Assembly: GCF_002995845.1 (NCBI RefSeq)
Contig: NZ_PVXP01000013.1
Location: 1 to 64,000, forward strand
Source: Clostridium luticellarii
GTDB lineage: Bacteria > Bacillota > Clostridia > Clostridiales > Clostridiaceae
Length of the DNA stretch: 64,000 nucleotides
Reading direction: 5' to 3'
In this document: positions 1 to 7,623 of the stretch, in pieces
Layout: each line of letters starts with the position of its first letter
How positions within the stretch are numbered: position 1 is the stretch's first letter
Program-made: the position numbers and the translations under genes
Notes under the pieces: model-generated
What the model was told of the DNA's origin: nothing
The model's database searches: none
Seen by the model: the letters and a program-made list of their open reading frames with translations, nothing else

Positions 1-209
1 ATATAACTTTTTTTTCTCATATATGCATGTATTTCAACACAAACTTTATTTAATTTATTTATATCTACATTTTCATTTTGATTTACCAAAGTATATAGGA
101 AAATATTATTCTTGTTTAACTTTAGCTGTTTTAACCTTTCCCATGTATATATTCTTCCTCCAGAATTAGGTGGATAAGGTAACTCCGCAGAAATAAAAAT
201 TATATTCAA
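1..209 (-). CDS. Glycosyltransferase N-terminus (partial, cut by window edge)
   Basis: An open frame runs off the left edge from a probable TTG start at 209, with a GGGTG Shine-Dalgarno 6 nt upstream. The first residues read LNIIFISAELPYPPNSGG and continue RIYTWERLKQL. That is the usual N-terminal strand and glycine-rich loop of GT-B (group 1/4) glycosyltransferases. It lies 28 bp after the stop of the preceding glycosyltransferase on the same strand, so it is probably the next gene of the exopolysaccharide operon. Only about 69 codons are visible, so donor and acceptor cannot be named. The base composition is very AT-rich, as in the neighbouring gene. Confidence 0.7.
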   Translation of the reverse strand, partial: MNIIFISAELPYPPNSGGRIYTWERLKQLKLNKNNIFLYTLVNQNENVDINKLNKVCVEIHAYMRKKSY

Positions 210-237
210 TGAAAACACCCACATTCTATTAACATAT

Positions 238-1371
238 TTAAACATTTATTAATTCCAAATATAATTTTTCATGTTCTCTAGCTACTCTTTCAGCATTAAA
301 TTTTTCATTCGCACTCTTATATCCATTATTTACTAATTTATCCTTTAACTTGTTATTAGTTTTAATTTTAATGATAGCATCACAAAATCCATCTATATCT
401 CCGTAATTAATTAATAATCCATTATAATTGTTCTTTACTACATCATGAATTCCACCAGAATTAAAAGCTACCACTGGTTTTTTAGATGCCATATATTCTG
501 CTAAAACAAGTCCAAATCCTTCCCATTTTGACGTCAATATACCAACATCAAATAAAGATATATATTTAGGTACTTCATCAGTCCAACCTGTTATCAACAA
601 ATTATTTCTTAATCCATATTTACAAATTAATTGTTCAACTTTATCTCTTAATTCACCACCTCCAACTAATATAAAATAACAACAATCCAATTTTTTTTTC
701 AAACTATTAGCTATTTGAATAAAGCTTTCGGGGGACTTTTGTGCTGATATTCTACCTACCATTCCAACAACAAATGCATTAAATGGTATATTTAATTCAC
801 TTTTTATCTTTTTGATATTATATTTAATTTTATATCTTCTTAAATCTATACCATTATATATAACTTCGGTATATTTTTTCGGTTTTATATTATACTTTAA
901 TTGGTTGCTCTTTTCATGATCAGATATATTAACTATCACATCTGTAAAATTCGCCAACATTTTTTCCACATATGCATATATTAATTTTTTTTTATTACTC
1001 ACGTCCATATCAAAAGCCCAACCATGTGCATTATATACAACAGGTATACTTAAAAACATAGATGCTATTCTTCCTAACGCTCCCGCCTTGCTACTATGTA
1101 AATGAATAATATCCGGATTAACTTTTTTTATGTATCTTCTTATCGCTATAATGGACTTTAAATCCAGATTAGGGGAAATTTCTCTTACCATAACAATTGT
1201 ATCTAATTTACATCCAATTTCTTCAAAATTTTTTCTTTCCTCTTCATATTCTTTGGATGCTAATAAATAAAACTCAAATTTCTCCGTATCCATATATTTA
1301 ATAAGCATTTTCAAATATTCTAAAACTCCACCATTTGACTGAGCTATATGTAATATTCTGATTTTCTTCAT
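238..1371 (-). CDS. Glycosyltransferase family 4 (GT-B fold), exopolysaccharide
   Basis: This is a 377-residue cytoplasmic or membrane-associated sugar transferase. The N-terminus reads ILHIAQSNGGVLEYL, and the C-terminal half carries the GT4 signature EGFGLVLAEYMASKKPVVA (the E-x7-E motif that binds the nucleotide-sugar donor). Both fit an EpsD/CapJ-like GT4 enzyme that adds a sugar to an undecaprenyl-linked intermediate. I prefer the ATG at 1371, with GGGATGG just upstream, over the one at 1380. The gene starts about 13 bp after the stop of manC, so they are co-transcribed. It is more AT-rich than the S-layer region, as variable sugar-specific parts of EPS loci often are. The sugar specificity is unknown. 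Confidence 0.85.
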   Translation of the reverse strand: MKKIRILHIAQSNGGVLEYLKMLIKYMDTEKFEFYLLASKEYEEERKNFEEIGCKLDTIVMVREISPNLDLKSIIAIRRYIKKVNPDIIHLHSSKAGALGRIASMFLSIPVVYNAHGWAFDMDVSNKKKLIYAYVEKMLANFTDVIVNISDHEKSNQLKYNIKPKKYTEVIYNGIDLRRYKIKYNIKKIKSELNIPFNAFVVGMVGRISAQKSPESFIQIANSLKKKLDCCYFILVGGGELRDKVEQLICKYGLRNNLLITGWTDEVPKYISLFDVGILTSKWEGFGLVLAEYMASKKPVVAFNSGGIHDVVKNNYNGLLINYGDIDGFCDAIIKIKTNNKLKDKLVNNGYKSANEKFNAERVAREHEKLYLELINV

Positions 1372-1384
1372 AGATTCCATCCCA

Positions 1385-2470
1385 CTAATGTTTATTTATT
1401 CTTATTTTTATCTCTTTAATCCTTTCAATATCCTCTTTTTTCCCCACAAAAATGATATCATCACTTTCCACTACGAAGACATCATCAAGTCCTACCACTA
1501 CAATTGGTTTGTCCTTGGAATACACAATATTATTGCTGCTTTCAAGACTTTTTATATCACCTATACATATATTGTTGTCTTGATCCTTTTCCCTGTATCT
1601 TTCAACTGCATACCAGGTTCCTATATCGTCCCATCCAAAATCAGATGGAACCACATATATGTTCTCAGCTCTTTCCATTATACCGTAATCTACAGAAATA
1701 TTATCTACCTGAGGATACTTTTTTTCAAGCAGGCTGCTGAAATTTTCATTTTTTTCTTCAAATACACCTTTTAAAATACTGTATGTATTATTCAAATATC
1801 TTTCTGTAAGCTTCAATATAGTACTGCATTTCCATATAAACATTCCGCCGTTCCAAAGAAAATTTCCTCCCTGTACATATCTCTTTGCAGTATCTGCATC
1901 CGGTTTTTCTACAAATCTTTCAACCTTGAAAGTACTAAAATCTTCCTCTGTAACCGCGGCCTCATCATCAATTGTAGATTGTGAATTATATACTGAGAAT
2001 TGGATATATCCATATCCTGTTTCGGGCCTGTCAGGTTTTATTCCCAGTGTAACTATCCCATCACTACTGTTTATTATAAAATCATATCCAAAAGCTATGG
2101 TACTTCTAAATCTATTCTCGTCTACTATCAGATGATCTGAAGGAAGCACCACAATAGCTGCATCATTATACTGCCTCTTTATATAAAAAGCTGAAAGTGT
2201 TATGCAGGGCGCCGTATTTCTTCCCACAGGTTCCACTATTATGTTGCTTTGCGGCAAATTGGGAAGCTGATCTTTTACAAGTTCCACATACCTCTTCCCG
2301 GTCACCACAAATATTCTGTCCGCAGGTATAAGCGGCATAAGCCTTTCCACAGTCATCTGAATCATGGTTTTCTCGCCTAAAAGTCTTAAAAACTGTTTTG
2401 GTTTTTCATCTGTGGAAAGAGGCCAGAATCTCTCGCCTTTTCCACCTGCCATTATAAGTGCACACAGCAT
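1385..2470 (-). CDS. manC: Mannose-1-phosphate guanylyltransferase (GDP-mannose pyrophosphorylase)
   Basis: Makes GDP-mannose from mannose-1-phosphate and GTP, the activated donor for mannose-containing polysaccharide. The nucleotidyltransferase signature ALIMAGGKGERFWPLS is at the N-terminus, followed by KPKQFL. Further on come EPVGRNTAP, LPSDHLI and FVEKPD, all diagnostic of the ManC/AlgA family. Its length of about 361 residues fits the short form that lacks a fused phosphomannose isomerase. The start MLCALIMAGG (2470) is preferred because the family begins there; an ATG four codons upstream (2482) lies inside the ribosome site. It sits between the priming sugar transferase and a GT4 enzyme, which suggests mannose or a GDP-mannose-derived sugar in the glycan. 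Confidence 0.9.
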   Translation of the reverse strand: MLCALIMAGGKGERFWPLSTDEKPKQFLRLLGEKTMIQMTVERLMPLIPADRIFVVTGKRYVELVKDQLPNLPQSNIIVEPVGRNTAPCITLSAFYIKRQYNDAAIVVLPSDHLIVDENRFRSTIAFGYDFIINSSDGIVTLGIKPDRPETGYGYIQFSVYNSQSTIDDEAAVTEEDFSTFKVERFVEKPDADTAKRYVQGGNFLWNGGMFIWKCSTILKLTERYLNNTYSILKGVFEEKNENFSSLLEKKYPQVDNISVDYGIMERAENIYVVPSDFGWDDIGTWYAVERYREKDQDNNICIGDIKSLESSNNIVYSKDKPIVVVGLDDVFVVESDDIIFVGKKEDIERIKEIKIRINKH

Positions 2471-2532
2471 ATCAATAACCATCCTGTCTATATATTTTAA
2501 AACATCTCTTCAAAAATCTACTATAATAAATA

Positions 2533-3210
2533 TTATTCAGCTCCGTCATCACCAAAAAACACTTTAAAGGTTTGAAATATAAGTTTTAAGTCAACTATTG
2601 TGCTCCTGTCTTCTATGTATTTTAAGTCTAATTTCATCCAGCCATCAAAATCAATATTGCTTCTTCCCATCACCTGCCAGTAGCAGGTAAGCCCTGGTTT
2701 AACCAGTAATTTTATCCTCTGGTGCCTCGTGAATTTTACAACCTCCCTTGGAAGATTAGGTCTTGGACCTACAAGTGACATCTCGCCTTTGATCACGTTG
2801 AACAGCTGAGGAAGCTCATCAATACTCGTTTTTCTGATAAACCTTCCTATTCTTGTGACACGCGGGTCCTCTTTAATTTTAAACATGGGACCTGTCATTT
2901 CATTTCTATCTCTTAGCTTGTCCAAAAGATCTTCTGCATCATCCACCATAGACCTGAACTTATACATCTTGAAGGGCTTTCCATTTAACCCAACTCTTAT
3001 CTGTGAAAATATTGCAGGACCTCTTGAATCCAGCTTAATTGCAACTGCCACTACAAGCATAACAGGTGATAATACAATAATTCCAATTGCTGAAAACAAT
3101 ATGTCCACTGCTCTTTTAAGAAAATAATAGCCAGTAGTTTTTGCATAATCATTTTTGCTTTCATTTTCCACTACTGGCATATCAATAATTCTATCTTCCA
3201 ATTCCGTCAC
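2533..3210 (-). CDS. Priming undecaprenyl-phosphate sugar phosphotransferase
   Basis: Bacterial sugar transferase (PF02397), which transfers a sugar-1-phosphate to undecaprenyl phosphate and so starts each repeat unit. One N-terminal hydrophobic segment (VDILFSAIGIIVLSPVMLVV) is followed by the catalytic domain. Visible motifs are GKPFKMYKFRSM, TRIGRFIRKTSIDELPQL and MSLVGPRP, and a C-terminal PGLTCYWQV block. The 225 residues match the short form that has only the catalytic domain. Translation starts at GTG 3210 behind a strong GAGGGGG site. A near-consensus promoter lies about 50 bp upstream (3266-3294), so this gene appears to start the transcript that includes manC and the glycosyltransferases. 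Confidence 0.93.
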   Translation of the reverse strand: MTELEDRIIDMPVVENESKNDYAKTTGYYFLKRAVDILFSAIGIIVLSPVMLVVAVAIKLDSRGPAIFSQIRVGLNGKPFKMYKFRSMVDDAEDLLDKLRDRNEMTGPMFKIKEDPRVTRIGRFIRKTSIDELPQLFNVIKGEMSLVGPRPNLPREVVKFTRHQRIKLLVKPGLTCYWQVMGRSNIDFDGWMKLDLKYIEDRSTIVDLKLIFQTFKVFFGDDGAE

Positions 3211-3265
3211 TATGCTTCCCCCTCATACCAACAAAATTCACACAAATGTAACAAATGTTATTTCC

Positions 3266-3294
3266 ATTATAACACCGTACTAATCGGTAGACAA
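3266..3294 (-). promoter_or_regulatory. Sigma-A promoter of the EPS priming operon with overlapping dyads
   Basis: On the minus strand -35 TTGTCT and -10 TATAAT are separated by exactly 17 bp. The spacer carries a dyad (ACCG-N7-CGGT). A second dyad, GACAA-N10-TTGTC (3290-3309), overlaps the -35 box. The promoter lies about 50 bp from the GTG of the sugar transferase. The dyads are candidate operators; no cognate regulator is identified. Confidence 0.75.
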
Positions 3295-3398
3295 CCCTCA
3301 GGTCTTGTCTATTTGTACAATTTTGCTCTTGAAAACGTTATTATATTTTTTTAAATATCAAATTCATTTTTATTAAAAATTTGTTCATTTATTATCAC

Positions 3399-3683
3399 TC
3401 AATATGAGCATTTATTATATTTTTCGCCACAAATTTTGTTTTTACATTTTTCTCTTTTTTTAACTTTTAATATAAATTTACATAAAATAATCAGTCTGGT
3501 ATCCCTAAAATTATATGCACACACTGGATTAGCTGAATATTCTCCACAGCTCAACATTTTTAAATTCCTATATGCAATTTTACCTCTTGAAATATTATCG
3601 TATCCAGAGATAATAATTTTACCGGGATTAAAATAAGTTCAAATTTTATTAACTATTTCCTGTGCAATATAGACCTTTGTCAT
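3399..3683 (-). pseudogene. Possible remnant ORF, interrupted by one stop
   Basis: Upstream of the EPS promoter a short ORF begins at ATG 3683 behind AGGAG. It reads MTKVYIAQEIVNKI and stops at TGA (3639-3641). The same frame then stays open for a further 79 codons to 3399, passing a stretch that reads NPGKIIISGYDNISRGKIAY. This could be a decayed gene, or a leader peptide followed by chance open frame. No family was recognised. The rest of the 569-bp gap between the sugar transferase and the sigma-factor gene holds only the promoter and a terminator. Confidence 0.3.
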
Positions 3684-3713
3684 ATTTCTCCTGTCTGGAC
3701 ATGGATTTATGTA

Positions 3714-3763
3714 AAAAGCCAATCCAATACTTCCAAAATTACATGGACACATTGGATTGGCTG
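3714..3763 (-). terminator. Rho-independent terminator of the sigma-factor gene
   Basis: In the minus direction a 12-bp arm (AGCCAATCCAAT) pairs with ATTGGATTGGCT across a 22-nt loop and is followed by TTTTT. It lies 17 bp past the sigma-factor stop. A degenerate copy of the same block (about 36 nt, roughly 85% alike) recurs at about 3508-3543 without a good T-run. Confidence 0.75.
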
Positions 3764-3779
3764 AATATCCTATATTGTA

Positions 3780-4427
3780 TCATGGGGAATCCATGATATT
3801 TCTCAAATGATCTAATGCTCTTTTTTTTCTGACCGCTGCTGTCCTATAGGACATGTTCTGCTTTGCTGCATATTCCTTTAGACCTCTTTCCCATATATAA
3901 TACCAGATTATTATATACCTTTCCTTTTTTGAAAGTTTTCCTAAAGCTCTCCACAATTTAGTACTCTGCTGTCTCTTTATAAACTCTTCTTCGATGTCTT
4001 CTTCTGACTCTATCATGTCTATGAGCTGTCCGCCCATATCATTTACACTGTAGAGGCTGCAGGAGCCGTATTTTTTTACACTGCCCCTTATTCTGCTGTA
4101 AAAATTTTTTTTGATGGCAGCTGCAGCATAGGCGGGAAAGTGGTATTTGGATTTCATATCATACTTGTAAATGGCTTTTATAAGGGAAAGCCTTCCCTCC
4201 TGTATCACGTCCTCTATGGTGTATCCCTCTATATAAAAGGATACAGCCAGATTTACAATCATTCCGTCAAATCTTCTGCAGATTTCACCTATGGCCCTTT
4301 TGTTCTTGCTCTTGGCCTTTGTAAGAAGTTGTTCAAGATTGATTTTCTCCAGTAAAGGGTCATTTGCATCAATAGTCCTTTGTGGATGCTTGTCCACAAT
4401 GTGTTCGGGTTTGAATTCATATTTCAT
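3780..4427 (-). CDS. Sigma-70-family RNA polymerase sigma factor (orphan)
   Basis: A 215-residue protein with a region-2-like segment (VIQEGRLSLIKAIYKYD, the core-binding and -10-binding part) and a C-terminal region-4-like helix-turn-helix (LSKKERYIIIWYYIWERGL continuing through MSYRTAAVRKKRALDHLR). No anti-sigma gene is adjacent. It is larger than typical ECF factors and does not clearly match a named group; a link to the TcdR/UviA group 5 is possible but unproven. ATG 4427 is chosen because GGGAG lies 8 nt upstream. It is monocistronic with its own terminator and sits between the two halves of the EPS locus. That makes control of surface-polysaccharide genes a reasonable guess. Confidence 0.75.
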   Translation of the reverse strand: MKYEFKPEHIVDKHPQRTIDANDPLLEKINLEQLLTKAKSKNKRAIGEICRRFDGMIVNLAVSFYIEGYTIEDVIQEGRLSLIKAIYKYDMKSKYHFPAYAAAAIKKNFYSRIRGSVKKYGSCSLYSVNDMGGQLIDMIESEEDIEEEFIKRQQSTKLWRALGKLSKKERYIIIWYYIWERGLKEYAAKQNMSYRTAAVRKKRALDHLRNIMDSP

Positions 4428-4616
4428 ATCCTTCTCTCCCTGTAATTTCAAATTCATCCCAATGCAGTATCAAGTGATTTTCAGATTCAGCTGAGATTTT
4501 ATACATTAGGATAAATTTGGCTGTTACATTCAAGTATATATTTCCTGTCTTAAATATTTTATTATAAATTCAGAATTTCGTGCCTTTTTGCCATATTTTT
4601 CATCAGATATGAGATG

Positions 4617-4666
4617 AAAAGAGGCGGTTCTGAATAAGCACCCCGCATAATCCAAACCCGCCTTTA
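4617..4666 (-). terminator. Terminator after the DUF2922 gene
   Basis: In the minus direction AGGCGGGTT pairs with AACCGCCT across a loop of about 25 nt, followed by CTTTTC, immediately after the stop of the DUF2922 gene. Confidence 0.6.
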
Positions 4667-4670
4667 ATCA

Positions 4671-4889
4671 TTATTTGACTTCAAGCTCCTCAACAGAAGT
4701 GTCCTGTACATGAGCAGAATCTATGGCTTTCAAGTCTCCATTTTTGGTAGTGAATATATTCTTTGCAATAATCGTCTCCATGGCAGTCTTCACTTCCAAA
4801 TCCGTTATATCCTCTTTTACATTTGAAATTCTCACAGAGGACTTTTTGCCTTCTTCAGTTAAAAAATTCATAATCAATGACTTTGACAT
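4671..4889 (-). CDS. DUF2922 small protein
   Basis: A 72-residue soluble protein with the DUF2922 pattern: SLIMNFLTEEGKKSSVRISN, then a VKEDITDLEVKTAMETII helix and a C-terminal strand ending VEELEVK. The function of this family is unknown. It commonly sits next to a DUF1659 gene in Firmicutes, as here (the DUF1659 gene starts 312 bp upstream on the same strand, stop at 4977). A terminator follows directly. The stretch between the two genes is filled by a short-repeat sequence (4905-4978). Confidence 0.8.
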   Translation of the reverse strand: MSKSLIMNFLTEEGKKSSVRISNVKEDITDLEVKTAMETIIAKNIFTTKNGDLKAIDSAHVQDTSVEELEVK

Positions 4890-4904
4890 ATTGTCACCCC
4901 CTTA

Positions 4905-4978
4905 TTTAATTGACAATTTACGATTGAAAATTCACGATTCATAATTAACAATTGTTCACTGTACATTGTTAATTGTCT
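4905..4978. repeat. Degenerate AATTCACAATT-type short tandem repeat
   Basis: Successive 10-11-mers such as AATTGACAATT, AAATTCACGATT and AATTAACAATTG fill the gap between the DUF1659 and DUF2922 genes. This belongs to the same dispersed family as the tracts at 10192, 45512, 46769, 48660, 49628 and 51931. Confidence 0.6.
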
Positions 4979-5201
4979 AAGCGTTTGTTATGCCGCTTTG
5001 ATCCTGTTTTACCAGCTCATCCAGAGTCTTTCCAAGAAGCTTTTCTATTTCCAAAGCAACATCGTAGATGTCCTGGACAGCAGCATCTATTTTTACATTT
5101 GAAAAAGTCTGCCTTTTGATTATCTCTTTTCCATTTTCATCGAGGCCATCTTTATATTTCAATATAACCGAAGTCTGCAGAAGTGTTTCCTTTGCTGCCA
5201 T
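4977..5201 (-). CDS. DUF1659 small protein
   Basis: A 74-residue protein starting MAAKETLLQTSVILKYKDGL and containing GKEIIKRQTFSNV and a helical C-terminus. It matches the DUF1659 family, whose function is unknown. ATG 5201 is preferred over 5210 because the AAAGGGG ribosome site directly abuts the upstream ATG but is about 9 nt from this one. It is paired with the downstream DUF2922 gene. It has no visible catalytic motif, signal peptide or membrane segment. Confidence 0.8.
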   Translation of the reverse strand: MAAKETLLQTSVILKYKDGLDENGKEIIKRQTFSNVKIDAAVQDIYDVALEIEKLLGKTLDELVKQDQSGITNA

Positions 5202-5262
5202 ATCAATCATCCCCTTTCATATAATATATATGCAGTTTTTGAAAAATAGGCAGGATTTTTGT

Positions 5263-5310
5263 AAAAAAATAAAGGCATAAAGATCAATTATATTGAAATC
5301 TTTACACCTT
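5263..5310 (-). terminator. Terminator of the Wzz/phosphatase/BY-kinase operon
   Basis: In the minus direction AAGG-TGTAAAGAT pairs with ATCTTTATG-CCTT and is followed by a run of seven T, starting 7 bp after the BY-kinase stop. It separates this operon from the DUF1659/DUF2922 genes. Confidence 0.75.
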
Positions 5311-5316
5311 CCGCAT

Positions 5317-6039
5317 TTATTTTCTTTTTTTCTTCTTTTTTCGTATCCTGCTGCCGTCATTTCCATAATAATAGTGGTAGTAGTAACCATAATATCCTTT
5401 TTCCTTTATCTCAAGCTTGTTCAAGACAGCTCCCAGTATATTGGCACCTACCTTTGTCAGAAGATCTCTGGCCTTTACAGCTGCTTCCTTTTCCACCTGA
5501 GAAGACGATACCACCAGAAGACAGCCGTCCACATAACGGGACAAAAGCTGGGCATCCGTCACCGCCACTACAGGCGGGGTATCCAATATTATATACTCAT
5601 ATTTCTCCTTCAGCTGCTGCAAAAAATTTTCCATCTTCTTGGAACCCAGAAGCTCCGCCGGATTGGGAGGCCTTATGCCGGAGGTCAAAAGATCCAGATT
5701 TTCAACTGCATTCTGTTTGACTGCATCTTCAAAACTTACCTTTCCCGCCAGCACATTTGAAAGTCCGCTTTCATTGGACGTCAGGAATATCTTGTGCAGA
5801 TTGGGTTTCCTCTGGTCGCAATCCACAAGTATGGTTTTAGCACCTGTTTCAGCCATAACCACCGCCAGATTGGCAGAGGTAGTTGATTTTCCTTCTCCCG
5901 GACCTGAGCTGGTGAGCATTATAGACTGTATCTTTTTATCAAAAGAAGAAAACTGAATATTTGTTCTCAAGGTCCTGTAGGCTTCTGCAATAGGATCTTT
6001 AGGATTTCTCACAGTGACAATATGTAACTTTTCCATCAT
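5317..6039 (-). CDS. CpsD/CapB-type tyrosine autokinase (BY-kinase)
   Basis: Cytoplasmic bacterial tyrosine kinase that works with the Wzz-like activator to control polysaccharide polymerisation and export. Visible motifs are Walker A SSGPGEGKSTT, Walker A' ILVDCDQRKP and Walker B YIILDTPPV. The C-terminal tail is a tyrosine cluster (GYYGYYYHYYYG) followed by a lysine/arginine-rich end. The cluster is the expected autophosphorylation site. About 240 residues is normal for the Gram-positive split form, where the membrane part is a separate protein (the Wzz-like gene at 6872). The start is ATG 6039 or 6036, behind GGAG. It follows the PHP phosphatase in the same operon. Confidence 0.93.
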   Translation of the reverse strand: MMEKLHIVTVRNPKDPIAEAYRTLRTNIQFSSFDKKIQSIMLTSSGPGEGKSTTSANLAVVMAETGAKTILVDCDQRKPNLHKIFLTSNESGLSNVLAGKVSFEDAVKQNAVENLDLLTSGIRPPNPAELLGSKKMENFLQQLKEKYEYIILDTPPVVAVTDAQLLSRYVDGCLLVVSSSQVEKEAAVKARDLLTKVGANILGAVLNKLEIKEKGYYGYYYHYYYGNDGSRIRKKKKKRK

Positions 6040-6070
6040 CTTCACTCCATCTGTATCTCAAATCTTATTA

Positions 6071-6838
6071 CTATGTTCTAAAAAAGTTGAAAATTCCCTT
6101 TTTCTCTTTTATTCTCTCGCTTACCGGATCTATAAGCTGATTTTTCAATAATCTGTCACAATTTTTTTCCATGTACAGGGGCATATTGTGATTGATTTCA
6201 GAAGCTGTTTCAAGTGCACTGCTGATACCCGGACATCTTCCTCCGGTAGAATGGGCATCCGATGCTATAAAACTGCATATTCCATTCTTTATTAAAATTC
6301 TGGCAGTGTTTCTCACTTTCTTCCCGAACATGCCCATTATGCTTCCTGTATTTACCTGAATAAGACATTTTTCATTCAGAAATTCATTTATTTTAGATGG
6401 CTTATCCATAATGTATCTGTATCTTTCAGGGTGAGCCAGAATTGGATGTATTCCCCTGATTTCAAGTTCATATATTATATCCAGGGCATCCCTTGGCATA
6501 TCCATCATGGGAAGCTCTACCAGCATATAATCCGTACCGCCAATACAGCCTATTTCACCTTTCTTGTAATCCTCAAGGCTGCGATGGTCAAGCATTACCT
6601 CCTGGCCTGGAATAATATCCAAATTTATGCTTTCTTCCCGGGCCCTGGTTTTCACCTTTTCCACAAGCTTTTTTATGTCCTCATATCTGTTTTCATAATA
6701 GCCTCTGTAAAAATGAGAGGTTGCTATTATGGTTTTTACATCATCTGCTTCCGTAAGCTTGAGCATTTCCACAGTCTGCTCCATGGACTTTGAACCATCA
6801 TCTATGCCAGGAAGTATGTGACTGTGTATGTCCAGCAT
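6071..6838 (-). CDS. PHP-type protein-tyrosine phosphatase (CpsB/YwqE family)
   Basis: Manganese-dependent phosphatase of the polymerase-and-histidinol-phosphatase fold that removes phosphate from the BY-kinase tyrosine tail. The metal-binding motifs are visible in order: MLDIHSHILPGIDDGS, TSHFYRG, PGQEV, ILAHPERY and SDAHST. The usual start MLDIHSH is used (6838), with GGGTGGTG upstream. It lies between the Wzz-like and kinase genes on one transcript, which is the standard order of this three-gene control module. Confidence 0.93.
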   Translation of the reverse strand: MLDIHSHILPGIDDGSKSMEQTVEMLKLTEADDVKTIIATSHFYRGYYENRYEDIKKLVEKVKTRAREESINLDIIPGQEVMLDHRSLEDYKKGEIGCIGGTDYMLVELPMMDMPRDALDIIYELEIRGIHPILAHPERYRYIMDKPSKINEFLNEKCLIQVNTGSIMGMFGKKVRNTARILIKNGICSFIASDAHSTGGRCPGISSALETASEINHNMPLYMEKNCDRLLKNQLIDPVSERIKEKKGIFNFFRT

Positions 6839-6871
6839 AAATATCACCACCCTTGTTCAATTGTGAATTGA

Positions 6872-7555
6872 TTAAGCTTCCCCTTTTGGTATTATCCCGA
6901 GCACCGGAATTCCAAGCTGTTTGTTTATATCTGCCTCGGTTTTTATAGTATTGTCCATATATTCAAGCACAAATGAAAATCCCACAGAAGCTAAAAGGCT
7001 TATAAAAAACGCAATGGCTATATTGAGCATTTTCTTGGGTTTTACCGGTTTATCCGGAAACTGTGGTTTGTCCATCACGTTTATATCTCCGCCTGTGGGA
7101 AATACCCTCTTTGATTCAGCTATAAAAGAACTGCTCACCGCATCCACCATCTTCACAGCTTCAGAAGGGTCACCACTCTCCCCGGTTATCTGCAAAATCT
7201 GGGTTCCCTGCTGGGGTGTTACGGAAACCACCTTTTTAAGTTTTTCCGGACTCAGGGCTCCACCTAATTTATTGGAGGCATTCTGCATGACAAGGTTTGA
7301 ACCTGCAATCTGTGCATATGTCTTTATCAGGTTCTGGTACATCATAACGTCGTTGTACTGGGGATTGCTTTTCCCATTTTCCGTAAGCTTGCCTATTATT
7401 ATGGTAGTACTTGCCTCATAGGTGGGCTTTACTACAAAAAAACTCAATAATCCAGACACCAAAGTACATGTTACAACTACAAGTATTATAAGCTTTATTC
7501 TCTTTTTCAATATATTATAAAAGTCTCTAAGATCCAGTGTCGTTTCTTCTTCCAC
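6872..7555 (-). CDS. Wzz/CpsC-type chain-length and kinase-activator protein
   Basis: Membrane protein of the polysaccharide co-polymerase family (PF02706). Two transmembrane segments, near residues 18-40 (LIILVVVTCTLVSGLLSFFV) and 175-197, flank an extracytoplasmic domain. The C-terminal segment ends in a cytoplasmic tail, as in Gram-positive activators that lack a fused kinase. The second segment is preceded by a PDKPVKPKK motif typical of the family. Start is GTG 7555 behind GGAGGG. It is first of the three control genes (this, phosphatase, kinase) and follows the membrane-anchored protein at 7624. Confidence 0.92.
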   Translation of the reverse strand: MEEETTLDLRDFYNILKKRIKLIILVVVTCTLVSGLLSFFVVKPTYEASTTIIIGKLTENGKSNPQYNDVMMYQNLIKTYAQIAGSNLVMQNASNKLGGALSPEKLKKVVSVTPQQGTQILQITGESGDPSEAVKMVDAVSSSFIAESKRVFPTGGDINVMDKPQFPDKPVKPKKMLNIAIAFFISLLASVGFSFVLEYMDNTIKTEADINKQLGIPVLGIIPKGEA

Positions 7556-7623
7556 TTAGCTATTCCCTCCTAAGATTTAGTAATCATTTTACAGCCAGAC
7601 CTGCACATCCTGTCAAGTCTTCT

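Noticed and set aside
3211-3779. Possible c-di-GMP or other known riboswitch before the EPS operon
   Set aside because: No conserved aptamer core could be matched; only a promoter, a terminator and an interrupted ORF are visible.
5293-5760. 155-codon plus-strand frame opposite the BY-kinase
   Set aside because: Shadow of the Tyr/Lys-rich tail and Walker region; no ribosome site, no homology seen.
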